Positions 1-13,300 of a stretch of DNA of 64,000 bases are shown here, piece by piece. The first letter of the stretch is position 1. The number at the start of each line of letters is the position of its first letter. The notes below the pieces were generated by a model, which was not told the origin of the DNA, did no database searches, and was given only the letters and a program-made list of their open reading frames with translations. A program made the position numbers and the translations under genes. Source of the stretch: Apostichopus japonicus (Eukaryota; Echinodermata; Holothuroidea; Aspidochirotida; Stichopodidae); assembly GCF_037975245.1 (NCBI RefSeq), contig NC_092569.1, positions 35,624,668 through 35,688,667 of the forward strand, in the 5' to 3' direction.

Positions 1-31
1 ATGTTAGATCTACTTTCCGTACTCTACTTAC

Positions 32-113
32 CAACGCTTCCCGCCATCGAAGAATAAATGCAAATACCAAGAAGGAAGCAATGAAAGATACACGAAAACT
101 GAATTGCACTCAT
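32..113 (-). CDS. Signal-peptide exon 1 of a FReD-family gene running off the left edge
   Basis: The minus strand has an ATG at 113-111, an 82-nt coding exon and a GTAAGT donor at 31-26. The peptide starts MSAIQFSCIFHCFLLG and has a hydrophobic core (CIFHCFLLGICIY), so it looks like a cleavable secretion signal. Length, phase (ends after one base of a codon), sequence and donor match exon 1 of gene A at 30914-30995, with only a few differences. The rest of the gene would lie left of base 1. Nothing in the window proves that the missing part is intact. The exon sits head-to-tail against the 5' end of a decayed gene A copy on the plus strand, so this edge is an inverted-duplication junction. 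Confidence 0.7.
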
Positions 114-525
114 CTTCTTTTATCAATGTTTAGTAGAAACTAAGATTTGTTCTGGATAATTCCTTGTCAAGCTCATCAATGTTCTCAGTTACTTTGAAAA
201 CCCTCGTGTCGCTACGCAGATACCGAAGTCTGGGGGAACACACAACCGATCACGTGATTCATGTTCAGCATTATTATTAATGTTAATATTCTACAAAAGC
301 AAAAAAGAAAACGGAAACAGCCGTGCTATTTATCGAAGGATATTGACGTCGTTTGGAATTCAATATGAAGCCTACTTCTACAGAATTATACGCAAAGACA
401 CAATATTAAAAATCTATGATATATAATCAATAAACAGACCTATTTCTTTATAATTGAATTCATTAATTTTTATCATGTCTTAAATTTGTGATTTTGGGGA
501 TCGTGATTTAAGAAAACGTGTTTTG
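114..525 (-). promoter_or_regulatory. Duplicated upstream region with TCACGTGA element
   Basis: This stretch is an inverted near-copy of 30505-30913, the region upstream of gene A. Both contain the palindrome TCACGTGA (here 250-257, there 30770-30777), with the same spacing of about 137 nt to the ATG. TCACGTGA fits E-box / MiT-TFE or USF type sites from general knowledge. No clear TATA box was assigned. Conservation may only reflect recent duplication, so regulatory function is inference. Confidence 0.4.
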
Positions 526-539
526 TTTTATTAATATTT

Positions 540-3020
540 TTTATATGAATTCTGAAGTAACTGAATCATTGTGAAACACTTTGTTTGTTATGGAAAGTTA
601 TAATGACGATACATTTACTACCAGCTTCTCTAGATATGAACCCTATTTGGCAATAAGCTCTATAGGTCATGGCCCAAATGGAAGAGAAAGAAAAGGTATC
701 AAACAAATTTGTTTTAGAATACAATTTATATATGCATATTTTCGGTTCAAACGAACCACTTAATTTTTTAGTGGCATTCGATGTTCTGTTATCTGTTTCT
801 CTAAACAGACTTACTGACATATAAAGCTTACTTTTTATATTTTTATCGTGTAAACAAATTTTATTTACTTATGTTTAGTGTTTTTATATACGTTAACGAA
901 TGGTAATAAGTCACAAGAAATGCCCGATATGAGTTTTCCTTGCTGGGTTTTATATTAGGAGCATTACATGCGAGTACTAAATTTAGATAATATTTTAATT
1001 ATAACTAATTCTTTCTAGGCAGAGTCACTGACATAAAGTTAAGTTCACCTTTACGTCCTAGTTGAAAGGTTTGAAGATTAATTTGGAAAAGCACAATTCG
1101 TTAAAGAAATACTTGAATTAATTTTATTTGTTGTTAGGTTGCATATCATCGTTACATGGATCAAACTAATTTTAACAAATTCATTCATTATAATGACTAC
1201 ATTATTTTACAACTACCATTGATGAGTCCCAAATACTATAATAATACACTACCTCAATCATGACATATACCTTGGGGGAAATATCAACACAAGGTGAAGT
1301 AAAACCGCATCAAGCTGGTTAGTTTTAAGTCTATATGCAATTTGCTATCCAAACATTCATTCGAATATTTCTAATTCTATATCTCTGACAGTTAGACGAG
1401 GTAGGTTACATGTTTTCTTAGATATTAATGTATAGGATTTAAAAAGTTAACATGCATTAGAACAAAAGAACAACATCTGACACTGATCATTTCTGTTTAC
1501 AGATGAGAGAATAAAAAAGGAAGCAACACTGGGTGGATTCAAATCAACGTGAACGCCCTCTACTGATGAAATGCGATCATTTATGTCAACCGGTAAAACG
1601 TCAACACCAACAAAAGGAACGTTGGAAACGGATATCAGTGACCGATCAACAACTGCGGCGCACTCAACAGATGGAATGCGAATATTACCATCAACTGATG
1701 AAAGGACAACGCGAATCAAGAGTTTGTTGTCAACAACAAGGATGCCTAAAACAGGTGATTTAAAAAATGTATACCATTAAGTCTAGAATTACTCCAGTTC
1801 ACAATTGGAGATACGATTTTAAGAAATAGATAGACATACGTGAATGCCCTACCGCCTGGCCTTCTCACATATCTATATAATATAACGTTCAAATGGTAAG
1901 ACACTATTGTAACTTACTTTATTTGACTAAACAGTAACATGTTTACATATTTGATAGCTTAGTTTCATCTCTCAATCAGATTATGTTCTAATAGCCAACC
2001 GATAGCGTTACCGCTCACAACATACATTCTTCCAATATGCTGAATTACCCTAGGTTTAATTGAACTTACAAATGTTAGAAACTAACTGAAGTGGTGAAAC
2101 TACAAGTAACGATTCTCTGTTGTTACTCTCATAATGATGGTTGCAATTATTTCTACAGCATTATAGAGACTTCTTCTATTTCATTTCTCGAGACTTGGAA
2201 TAACTAAAGGGATGGATTTGGTGATCTCGATTCTAGTTTCAGGCTTGGAAATGAGATATTGCATGTCATATCATCTCAGACAGATCAACAACTAAGAATT
2301 GATATTTGGTTCAACAAAACCAACGATGGCAGTGCATATCCTCAATTCAATCGGTTTCGAATTAGTTCCAAGACAACGAAATACGAAATAACTATTGAAA
2401 GTTACACAGTGAGCTTCGGTACGTGTTGTTCCTCGAAAAGCCAAAACCACTGGACAAGTTCAATTTAGTCTGATTTTGTTGACTGAATGTAAGACGTATA
2501 GTTACTTGTTTTTTAAGTTGCAGTGTATGTATCAGGTCCGCTTAGGACTTGTGGAAGAGAGAGAAGGTGAATTACTTATCTGTAAATGCTTAAACAAAGC
2601 ATCGGCAGTTACACAATCATAGGTTTAGGCCAATAATTGTTACCTTCATTCTTGAAGAGGGTAACCGAAGCCTTAGACACAATGTCTGTACCTTGTGTTC
2701 ACTTAATATGTGGGATATTAACAATGGTATTTAAAAAAATAGTATTCAACATACTATGTACGTGTCTCACATTACCTAGCTAACTATATAAAGATAATTT
2801 GGTACGTTTGACAAAAGTATTGTCATGATTTTAAAACATGCTTATTATAGCTTTCTGTTATATCAAATAGAATATGACTACATGGATTACCATCGAGATA
2901 TATCAGGACAATGACATAGCTTTACAAAGTTGTGCTAGTAATGAAAGACATTCCCGGCGGCTGGTGGTTCAATGCTTGCTATGGTTTTATGTTGAATTGA
3001 ATCTACGGTGAACCTTAGGA
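540..3020 (+). pseudogene. Decayed copy of gene A (Ser/Thr exon, FReD middle exon, FReD last exon)
   Basis: Bases 540-1500 parallel gene A intron sequence (31490-32480). The Ser/Thr-rich exon is at 1503-1754, exactly 252 nt as in gene A exon 3, but a TGG codon has become TGA at 1550-1552. Its 3' flank (from 1755) matches the intron after gene A exon 5 (33642 on), so exons 3 to 5 look collapsed into one by deletion or unequal exchange. TIL and EGF exons are absent. The FReD middle exon (about 2180-2420, with RDGFGDLDSSF and QQLRIDIWF) carries a TAA at 2205-2207. A frameshifted last FReD exon lies at about 2860-3020 (GGWWFNACYGFMLN, then a stop). Several independent lesions make it non-functional. 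Confidence 0.8.
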
Positions 3021-4224
3021 TACAAGTATATGTTTTTCATCAAATGATTACACTCGATTACAACTGTTCTGTTGTAGCAGTATATGAAAATGAAAACACT
3101 GTGAGGCTCTACTAACAGTTAGTGAAGTCACAACACCCGCGGATCATTAAAACCTTGGCTTGCTGGATGTCTTATTGCTAGGAGCAAAGAAGAGGAGGGG
3201 AGAAGATTGTGACGATTAATCTTAAAGAACATTCAATAAACTTAATAATCAGGTTATATTACATAACATAAAACACTAGAAGCTAAGATTATGAAGAAGT
3301 GAAAAGATAGGCTTATTACTCAAGGTTCCTTTCCATAAGACCACATCATGACAGGAGAATGAGGGTTGGAACTTCATTTCTTCCCAAACCAGACATTTTA
3401 CAAGGAACTTCTTTCATCTCGTAATGTGGATTAAAACTTTTTGATAAAAGCTGGTTACCTTCACTGTTATGCGATAATCCCAAAATAAAACCAACAAGGT
3501 TTGGCATCACATTGCTTTGTATTCTCTGTTATTATGAATTTTTACTCGAAATATATAAGACTTTTATTAAAACATTTTGAATTATTTTTGAATTAGTGTA
3601 TCATCGTTAAGGAAACGACTAATTATGATTCGAAAATACTTGTTGAAGGAGAGATTATGTGTACATAGGTAAGGTGCCATAATAGGAAGCTAGATTATGC
3701 CATACTTTCAATACCACATGTTCGTTTAATGTGCTAGTTCGGTCACCAAACATATTTTCAAGGTATAAGCTGGAAGACAAAGGAGGCATTTATAGAGAAT
3801 TAAAATTAATGCCAAATTATGATGTGACAGAATGCAGAATCTTAATTTACTATATCTGTGCATAAAATACCTCTAAAAACCGTGAATGACAATGAACTTT
3901 AGTATTGAAATTGTTTTTGTTGAAGAAGAGGTTCAATAAAATTGTTCTCTTTGAAAGATGTTTACACATAACTCAATTGGTTCCCTTCTTTTTCGGATTT
4001 TCTGCTTTCATCATCTTAATTTGCTGCTGCTGGAAATGCTCCAATTTTTTTCAATCTGTTAAGCCTACTGAAAAGCACTAAACGAATGAAGTAGTTTTAT
4101 CCAGGTTAAAGTAGTAGAATTTCGCTCTAAGTTATAAAATATGATGTATTTGCACTATTAAAAACACAATGATACTGATAATTGTCTTGATAAACACGAC
4201 TGGAGCATAGTCTAACGGAGTGTC
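3021..4224. other. Non-coding interval
   Basis: AT-rich sequence between the gene A pseudogene and the LINE. I see no convincing exon, RNA gene or ordered repeat in it. Confidence 0.5.
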
Positions 4225-7127
4225 CCAATTACACAAAATGGCGCCTGTTGTAATTCTAATAAGCTGAGTACGGATGAAACAGATTGCTGTGATGGGCTTC
4301 TGACGTCTGCCGAGTGTGTTGCAGCTCTGAATTCATTTTCTATTGGTAAATACCCTGGTAACGATGGACTATTAATCAATTTTCACGCTAATACTAAGTT
4401 TTAATTGTCTGCCGATCAGAAACGTGCAATTATTACCTTAATTCCAAAGCATGGCAAGGATAAGGACTTTATTTAGAACTATCGTCCAATCTCACTCCTT
4501 ACCAGATATTCGCTAAAGTATTATTAACAAGAATTAAACTTGTTCACCCCAAAGTGATTAGCAATAATCAGACAGGTATCCTTAAAAACCGCTTTATTGG
4601 GAAAAAACATCCGCTTCGTTTAAGATTTGATTGAGTATTGTAACACGAGTAACAAAATAGGTTTACTGTTCCTCGTGGACTCCGAAAAAGCATTTGACAG
4701 TGTGATATGGGAGTTTATTTTCACCTTTCTTAGATTCGTTGGTATTGGGGAAAGTTGTATTAACTGGGTAAAAACTTTGTATTCTAACAATTCCGCCAGA
4801 ATCATAAACAATGTATAGGCTACTCATTCCTTCTCACCCCGCGGGGTACGCCAAGGTTGTCCCTTAAGCCCTTATATATTTATAATATGTGCCGAGGTTC
4901 TCACACTGTGTGTTAATGATGATATTAATAATAATAATAGCGATATATAATGCGCACATATCCGCCCTGCGGGGTACTCAATGCTCAAAATAGAGAAAAC
5001 AAAAGATATGGTAAAAGAACAGAAAAACTTTAATTAAATCTAAATCACTGAAAGTTTTACGTATGAGATGAGTGTTAAGGAGTTCTTTGAAAGTCAAAAT
5101 GCTGATGAACGACTTCAGTTTAAGTGGTAGTGCATTTGAAAGACGAGGGGCAGCAACGTTAAAGACCTATCACACCATTATTGTCTGGATCTCTGTTCCC
5201 GAAGAAGAAACATGTTGCTGGAAAAAATGTTTCCGTGATGGTGAGTAAAGCTCTAGTAACTCAGAGATGTAGATTGGAACCACTTTGTTCAGTGATTTGA
5301 AAACAATGATCAGAACTTTGTAGATGATTATTAAGGAAATTAGTAGCCAATGAAGTTCTCGAAGTATAGGTGTTATATGAAAGGATTTTCTTCACAAAGT
5401 AACAATACGTGCAGCAGTACTTTGAAGGCGTTGAAGTCTGGAAAGCTGGCATTGAGGTAAACCATACACAACTGAAAAACAAACTTCCTGAATACACCTT
5501 TCCATGGTTTCAATTGATGAGTCAATGATAATATTGCTATCTATGGTATATCCCTATTTGACAACAACATTAACATTTTACAATATGCGGACGGTACGAC
5601 CATCTTTTTAGACGGTAGTTATAATACTTTAAAATAAACTGTTAGTACTTTTTAGTACTTTTGAGAAGTCGTTGAGTCTAAAAGTCAATATGGACAAATA
5701 TTCCCTTTTATTCAGTAGGTAGAAAGACTCAGAGGGGACCATGGTTCCGTAACATATTTGGGTTGCACTGGTCTAATGGTCCTGTTGCTTTATAAGGCCT
5801 CTCGTTTACCAATAACAGATCAGACCTTTTTAGTTTGAATTTCACTCCTAAGCTTTCGAGGTTCAAACGTTTACTGAGTGTCTGTTCGCAGAGGGACCTA
5901 ACTCCAATTGGAAAAGTTACCATTGTTAAAACACTCGGTCTTTCACAGTTGGTTTATCTCTTTCAAATTCTTTCAAATTCCCCACATGAGTTTATTAAAG
6001 AACTAAATGCCATTATTTTTCCGTTTCATTTGGAGTTGGAAACCCGAAAAAAATCGCCGTTCCTCTATGATTGGTACTATAAAGTTTAGGTGGACTAAAA
6101 GTCTACACATACTCATTATGTTATATATAGTCTTAAGTGCACGTGGGTGAACAGATATAACGACAGTAGCGATAACATCTGGAAACTGTTTTTCGATTTT
6201 CATTTGAAAAAGTATGGCAAATCTTTTCTTGAACTGTAGTTATAAAATAGACGACATTCATATTTATGACGTCTGTCATGCATGGTCATTGCACTCTTTC
6301 ATTAGGCCTTATTCCAATTATGGTGTATAGATAACTTGGAGCAACTCGTTGATTAAAATTAACAATAAGATGGTATTTTACAACTCAATGTTCCAAAAAA
6401 GGATCAGGCAGGTGAAGAATCTGTTTGACAATGACAATCGCCCATTGTCAATACTGCGTTTCAAAGAGAAGTATAGATTAGATTATTGTCCATTTACTGT
6501 TTACTATGGAATTATTTCCTCTATCTCTAGAGCATGGAAGGATGGACTTGTGGAGGTTAACGAGGATATTGTTGATAGCTCTAGTGATTATCCCCAGTTT
6601 ATTCCCTCTGTGTCTAGACACATTTATATTAACCTTATTTATCGTGTTAATGGTCCTCCTGCGGCTGTAGCCAAATGGAATCTTTATTTCAGTAGCACAG
6701 CCACCCAATGGGAGAATACTTTTCAAGCCCCGTTTCACTCTGTCAAAGATTCCAAGATGCAATATTTCCAATTTCGCTTCCTCCATCGCATTATTGGAAC
6801 AAACCACTACCGCCCTAAAATAGGGCAAATCGATAACCCGCGATGTCACTTTTGTGGTCGCTATGATGAGACCCTGTTACATTTGTTTTGGGATTGCCCT
6901 ATTAAATCGAAATTCACTTTACATGTGGAGAAAGCTATTTTTGGCAGTCAGTTTATATTTTCGAAGAATGACGTATGCTTCGGGCATCATTTTTCTGTGA
7001 ATCACCCACATCATTTTTTCATATTTCATCTCAAGTACTTCATCTTCAGTTAAATATTACAAACACGGAAATGAGATGGAGGAAAAGCTTTTATTTTTTA
7101 CGAGCAGTTAAAAGACTCATTTAGTAA
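4225..7127 (+). mobile_element. Degraded L1/Tx1-type LINE (reverse transcriptase and C-terminal zinc-knuckle)
   Basis: Reading through stops and frame changes gives reverse transcriptase motifs in order: LIPKHGKDKDF..NYRPISLL (about 4440-4500), FLVDSEKAFDSV (about 4670-4705), RGVRQGCPLSPYIFIICAEVL (about 4840-4910) and QYADGTT (about 5580), where the catalytic YADD box has decayed to YADG. The C-terminal part (6349-7053, open for 234 codons) has FQFRFLHRIIGTNHYRP and a CHFCG...HLFWDC zinc-knuckle-like segment typical of L1/Tx1 proteins. After 7053 the end continues in another frame (MRWRKSFYFLRAVKRLI) to about 7127. The element is 5'-truncated or its 5' part is unrecognisable, and it is split by a second LINE at 4927-5521. 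It is dead. Confidence 0.85.
4927..5521 (-). mobile_element. 5'-truncated CR1-like LINE nested in the L1/Tx1 LINE
   Basis: On the minus strand the translation across frames reads LQRLQSTAARIVT, HITPILRELHWL, IIYKVLIIVFKSLN and later VAAPRLSNALPLKLKSF. These are hallmarks of the C-terminus of CR1/L2-group reverse transcriptases. The 3' end has a (TTA)n-type tail (plus strand, taataataataatagcg near 4925-4940), as expected for CR1-like elements. The host LINE reads into 4913-4926 (ttaatgatgatatt) and resumes at 5522-5535 (tcaatgataatatt), 12 of 14 bases alike, which I take as an aged target-site duplication. About 150 codons survive, with stops. Confidence 0.8.
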
Positions 7128-10100
7128 TTGCATTATAGTGGCCTAGCCTAGGCCTTAATCCATTCGATTTCAACTAATCAAGGTTAGATTTGGCAGTTAT
7201 GAATCCATTCTGTCAAGGTAGTAATATGCGAATTTGCAGTTTTTCAAACTTGGCGAGCCTAGGCTAGGCCTGAATCGATTCAACTTTGGCCTAGCAATTT
7301 TGTATACAGGCTACTTGGGTTAAAGCTCTGACTTGTTTCCCATCATGAATCCATTAAACTTTCAAGGTCTCAAGCAACCCGCCATAAATACATTAGAAGA
7401 GACTCATAGGACTAGAAAAGGCTGGCAGCCTTCTTGATTTTCCCAGCTTATATAACAATATGCTTTATCGATTGCTCATTTCTAGCTCTAGGAAAAAACA
7501 CGCATGTTGTTTATGCTTTCATTTATAATGATCTTTTTCAATACATTCATTGTCGTTCAACATCAAGACGATCTCGTGACAATTTTAGAAATTTTAAAAG
7601 ATATACACAGCAGGCCACACTATAATCGATCGCAAAAAGTGTTCCATGTAAAAGTAACGACTTTATTATTACTTGTTATCATTGCCTATCATATAAAACC
7701 CCATTTTATAGTTCTAATTAGGATAAGTTAATATCTGAGGCACCTATCATAACATGTTTTCATTGAAAACAAAACCATTCGCACGAACTTGCAAAGGCAT
7801 TGATTCTAACAGAAGTCTCTGATCTAGCGAAGTTATATAGATGTTACCATAGGAAAGGAAAGTTTGGCCTTTCTTAACTGAGACGGTAAATGCTTTATTT
7901 CAAGTTTACTGATTTAAAATGATTAACGTTTATAGTTCTTGCTTTCGTCTTGACATTTTCTTAAATCCTACGCTAGTGGTTGGCTTTTGTAAGATAACAC
8001 AAATATAATATATTAAACTTTATCATTTAACCACTTATCATGTTTTCAAGCGAAAAAAGAAATACATTTTTGACTACGGCATGATTCGAACATGTGACCA
8101 GGGATCAAGCCCCACTTATTTACGACGGATAAGTCACCTATATCACTGGTCCAACCTGTTAGAGACATCTGTGTAATTGCTCCTTTTCAGCCTGTCTACT
8201 GTAAGTTCCAGCATTCAGTTTTCTTACCTTCATTCTGACATAAATGGGTAACATATATTAAACTTAAGCAACAATAGTGAGAATATATGTAAGGCAGTTT
8301 TACACCATAATTTTTCTATCCAACAGTTAAGTCTTCACAGAAACTAAACGTGTTAGAAGTTTGTTTTGCATTTAAATGATTTAAAATATGTTATATTCTA
8401 ACAAGTAACAACTGTTCTTAGTCTGTTACTACAGTGATTCATTTTGCAGTTAATGAACTTCACACCATTTGATTTGTAATAGTAAAGCTTTCAAATGCAC
8501 CATCTATCTCTAGGTTTGCATATCACAAGGAAGTTTAATTTAAAACTAATGAATCTTTACATTTTAAACAGCTGTGATTTACGTCGACCCTCGTAATGGC
8601 AATAAAAGTATTTTAAAGAACCCTGCCGTCTACCAATAGAATGCAACCTACGAGTTGGAACATAGAAATGTATAAGATCTTGTAGTCTGGTGCAATAGTA
8701 TTGATTGTCATCCAAGTAAAGGTCATATTTCTGTACTACATTATTCGTGGACGAAGCGGCAAACAGCTAGGTCGCAAAACTGCGTGTTGGTACTAGGGGA
8801 GAGGAAGGATCGAGGGGAGTAGTGGCCCCTGCTCTTTGAGAAAGTTCGGTTACCCGAAGGGTGCTTTGATGCAAAAAGGGGTTAGAGTAAGAGGGTTGGC
8901 AACCATTGGAGCTTGTGCCTTAGTTCTGATCAGAAATGGCCCTTGCCATTATTTATTCAAACTGACTATCAGTTCATTGCATTACAATCTCAACAATAAT
9001 TATTTTTCGAGTAGCCCTTTGAATGAGTAGTAACTGTATTTTCTCTACTAAAAATATATAAATGGTCTCAAGTATGGTAAATGGTATCAGGGTATAACCC
9101 TCAATCATAGCAATTCACGTCACAGCGGGGAAAATAATTTTTTATCACATGAAATAACCGTATTTTAAATAGAATACGTGGAATAACGAGTTTTCCTTTG
9201 ACCTTCGACGAACGTACCTTCGACTGCCGACCGGCATTTTGTCGGTATAATTGTCGCAATCATCGCCTCCGACTCGACGATTGACATGTAGCAATTAGCT
9301 TTGTAGTAGAACATATAGACGTATTTATCAGACAGCCAATGCATGCTTCTGTATAGGTTTTGGCAACAAAGGCGGTCGTTCCATATACATAAATTAAGAA
9401 AAGTTGGCGAAGACAGAGTTAGTAAGTATTGTATTTGCAGTTGCCTGGCAACAACTAGTACATAAACGACACTGGTAATGAAGATCAAAATACTTAAGAA
9501 GCTCTTGAATAATTTATTTGAGAAATATAGCATGAAAACAACAATTGACAATAAAAACCCACACAAATGGCGTTCCTACAATTCTCTCTTCAACAGTTTG
9601 ATCTGACATAAACTCCTATGAAACGTGTGGACCATTGTTTTCTTACCACAAGATAACGCTTACTGAAACTAAGAATATGCATTATTGTGTGGCTAAAGTA
9701 CATACTATTATACAAAATGTTGTCGTTATCCATGCAAGTAGCTATATTACAAGAAGATGGAAGAAATAAATTGAAGCAGTCGTCCTTTCTGCAGATTAAG
9801 TTACCAGGGACCAACCAAAAAAAAACATCATTGAACAAATCACACTGAGTAATTCATGACTCGTAATAATCTCGTAAAAAATAATTATAATCTCGTAATA
9901 AAACTCGTATCTTTTATCCATTACACTGCATAAACCGTTAGGTGATATTAATACCATGTATGACATCCTTAGTAAATCCTCTGGTTAAACTGTTCCGTTC
10001 GTTTTTATTCTTGCCCATAGACTAAATGACTCGACGTTGAGTAGTGTATACATAATGGATATTTAGTGTCAAAGCTAACTTATACAGACATAAAGACCTA

Positions 10101-10351
10101 GACGATGATTATAATAATACAGAAGTATTAAGCACGAAGTGTATTGTTGAGAGCAGATATATAATATCATATTTTTGTCACATTTATTACTACATTTAAT
10201 TTGACTTGCAAAGTCCTGCAAAAGTATTTTTATAGATTCGGGCAGTGACTTTTAATGCTGGTTGGTTTTAATGTTTCGTGACCTATTTGTCACCTTTTGC
10301 AACGAAAATTTGCCTCAATCAACAAATCACACGTATTGATGGACGTATAAT
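7128..10351. other. Non-coding interval with 'taggcctag' words
   Basis: No supported gene. The part at 7140-7300 has repeated palindromic words such as ctaggctaggcc. A stretch at 8070-8152 looks faintly tRNA-like on the minus strand. The open frame at 9165-9566 (minus, 133 codons, hydrophobic N-terminal half) has no recognisable domain, and I do not call it a gene. Confidence 0.4.
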
Positions 10352-13300
10352 TCAGAGAGGTTTGATTTTCATTTCAGTTGTAGCAATATCGCAGTCAGCA
10401 ATCATTCGTTCCCTGTCGTAAATGCACAGTCCAGCTTTCCACGGTTCGCCATACCTTCCATTGAAATTCGCCGTAGTACATGTAAAATTATCATACCCAT
10501 TGTACCACCAGCCAGCAATATGTGGTACCGTGCATTTTCGTGATGTACTGTTATCATTGTCACTGTCATATGTTGAAAACCCAACACCACGATGATATCT
10601 CATGTAGTCATATTCTGAGTACAATGAGAAGGAAAAGGTAACCAGCAAACAAAAAACATACATATTTCTTGTAATTTTTTTTTTCCAGGAAAAATCGAAA
10701 CTAAAAGAGCTCTCATCATCGTCTATTGTGACGATGGGGATGACAATGACAATGAAAATGACAATTGAAGACGAAGATGAAAACAAAGATGACGAAGATG
10801 ACGATGGCGACAATGATGACGATGTTGAGAAATTTTGATTTGATTTTTGACGTTTTTTTCTTATACGATGCTAATGCTCCTTAAATATCGAAAGTGCCAT
10901 TCGATCGTTGATCACAACAAACCAGGTTCCACACTCTATCATGAAGGTTTACAAATTTCGTTCATGGCAAATATCGTGCATTGCATTATAGGCTACGATA
11001 AAAATGTTTTACTCACCCAAGCTGCCTGTATAACTGCCGAGCTCTTCTAGTGCATAGTTGTTGACTTCTGAACCAATTCGAAAGAGATCATACTGAAGAA
11101 AGTGGGTAATGTTACTACTGCTGTTCTTAAATTCCATTCTCAGGGTGTAGTCCCGTTGGGCAGTTATGTTGGCTAATTTTTCGTTTCCTAGCCAATGTGA
11201 ATTAGAATCGCTTCTACGGATGCCATTTCTGTAATAATCCCAGTCATAAAAGAGACCATGGTGATCGACGCGGAGCTGAAAAAACTAAACAACAACAGCC
11301 AAAAAATAGGTTGATATCAGTCTGCTACTTAGTTGTGGCTCATTAAGGAAGTATTCAAGGTCCACTTGAAGCCAGATTAATCAAGAAAAGTACTTCTGTG
11401 ATGTTTGTATGGAATATATGAATGATCTATATATCAACAGGAAAAGACACTCTCCCCTCACATATCTAAGTGGATATTTGCAGCCCAGCCATATTATCAA
11501 AGTTTTTTTGCTCCTTGGAAATATATAGTTTCACTTTGTTTACATTATGTTTAACACAAAAGCACCAAATAATACTTGTTCTTCAACAATCTGTTCTTTA
11601 ACGTTGAAGTACGTAGGTAACGTAGTCCCACGTATTAAATTTCAGGGGCGGAGTATAGAAGTACAATGTGTAGTATGGTACATGTTATTTCTCTTATATA
11701 AAACGACAGCTATCATAGACATAAACTCAAAAGAAAGTCTTCTTACAGTCCATCCGTCTTTGCAATAAGCTTCGAAAGGTTCCCCTGACCATGTAAGCGG
11801 GTATATCAAGTGAAAACCTTCACTGATTACGCCATTGTCGTAAAGATCTTGGCAATCCTGTACACGTTTACATACGGTCCCATTCCCCATATAGTTCACG
11901 TTGCAATCGCACGACATAGTGCCATTATGGTTTTGGCACATCGCATGTTCACTGCATGTATAGTTTATGCATACAAGAACGTTATTCTCACATGAGCATG
12001 TTTCCGTGCAGTCCATCGTCACGATCCGCGATCGGCCATTCTTAATACAGAGAAAAGGTGAATAAATATGAATATAGTGATGCCACTTTGATGATATTAC
12101 GTAGATTACATCTCTGGAATAGTGTTCTAGTGTGTTCTCAAGGTAAAACATTACAACTTTAAGGAACTGTTTTTCATATGAGCTTCATTTAGTCCGTCCA
12201 GATATATTTGAGGGCACAGGTGTTCGATTAAGTCAGGCCGGGCGTGGACGGAGTATTACTTGGAAAGTTCTTGGCTTCACTTCTGATTGGCTCTGTGGAG
12301 CAATATGCTTGTTAATAGTTCTTTTTTTTTGGAGGTGTGTTCCACAAAATAGTTAGCAAATATGATCCCATCATCGCATAGTCTCCCTCGCACACCCCTC
12401 GCACACACTTTCGACAAATTTGGATTGATTATTGAATACGAAGGGTCTCACCATGATTTTTTACTGTTTATTGAACATGAACAGCCATTAATAATATCGT
12501 TTGATTAATCTTACATTTTTATGTTTTTAATTCAATTTCATGATTTAAGAACAGAAGGAGAGAATGAATTATCATAAGATCAACAGGTATTTTGTGTCGT
12601 CCATTGTAGATTAATTACTTTGTAAATTAATAAGATTCGTAGCTTGATCACTATCGAATCTCAAATCTGTTCAGTACATTTACCAGAACAGTAAAAGCTA
12701 CTTGTAGCATGACAATTGCAAAGAAATAGCAAAGGTGACATCATTTGTTTAATATCACCTACTATAAAGACATGTCCACTGTATCCGTCAATGAAATTCA
12801 AATATGTGACATTGGCAAGTAGAGAAACTTCCCTTTTATCTTTGTTTTGTAAAACCCTACAACTGATATTTGTTAGGATAGAGAAGACTGGTTTTGGCGG
12901 ATACGATTGTTAAGGAACGCACATGATAAATATACTAATAACAGTTTAAGAATACCGGTATGACTCCTCCCGTTTCGTGATAACACCCACAATCACTCTC
13001 CGGTATGCAATTCTGTCCGAGTAATAAAAAGCCGTCTGGACAAACACATGTTCTTCCTCCAGTACAGTTTATATGGCAGCCAAACCACCCATAAGGGTCT
13101 TCACATGTACCCTGGCATACACAGTCAGCAAAGACTTGATTCAAAGGACATTGTGGCGTGGTGGTCGCACCTGAAAATAGAATATGGAATATGTCATATT
13201 TCATCATGGTTTTGTTAAGGCAAGTTTCCCTTCGGTGTCAGCTGCTTCGATCATTCACATATTGTGGTAGTGCGATGTTGTACACGTATACTAGTAGTAA

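Noticed and set aside
8070-8152. tRNA-like stretch on the minus strand (TGTTCGAATCA, TGATATAGGTGAC)
   Set aside because: Acceptor strands do not pair and the B box is imperfect. At most an old SINE remnant.
9165-9566. 133-codon minus-strand frame with a hydrophobic start
   Set aside because: No recognisable domain, no supporting splice sites, no paralogue in the window.
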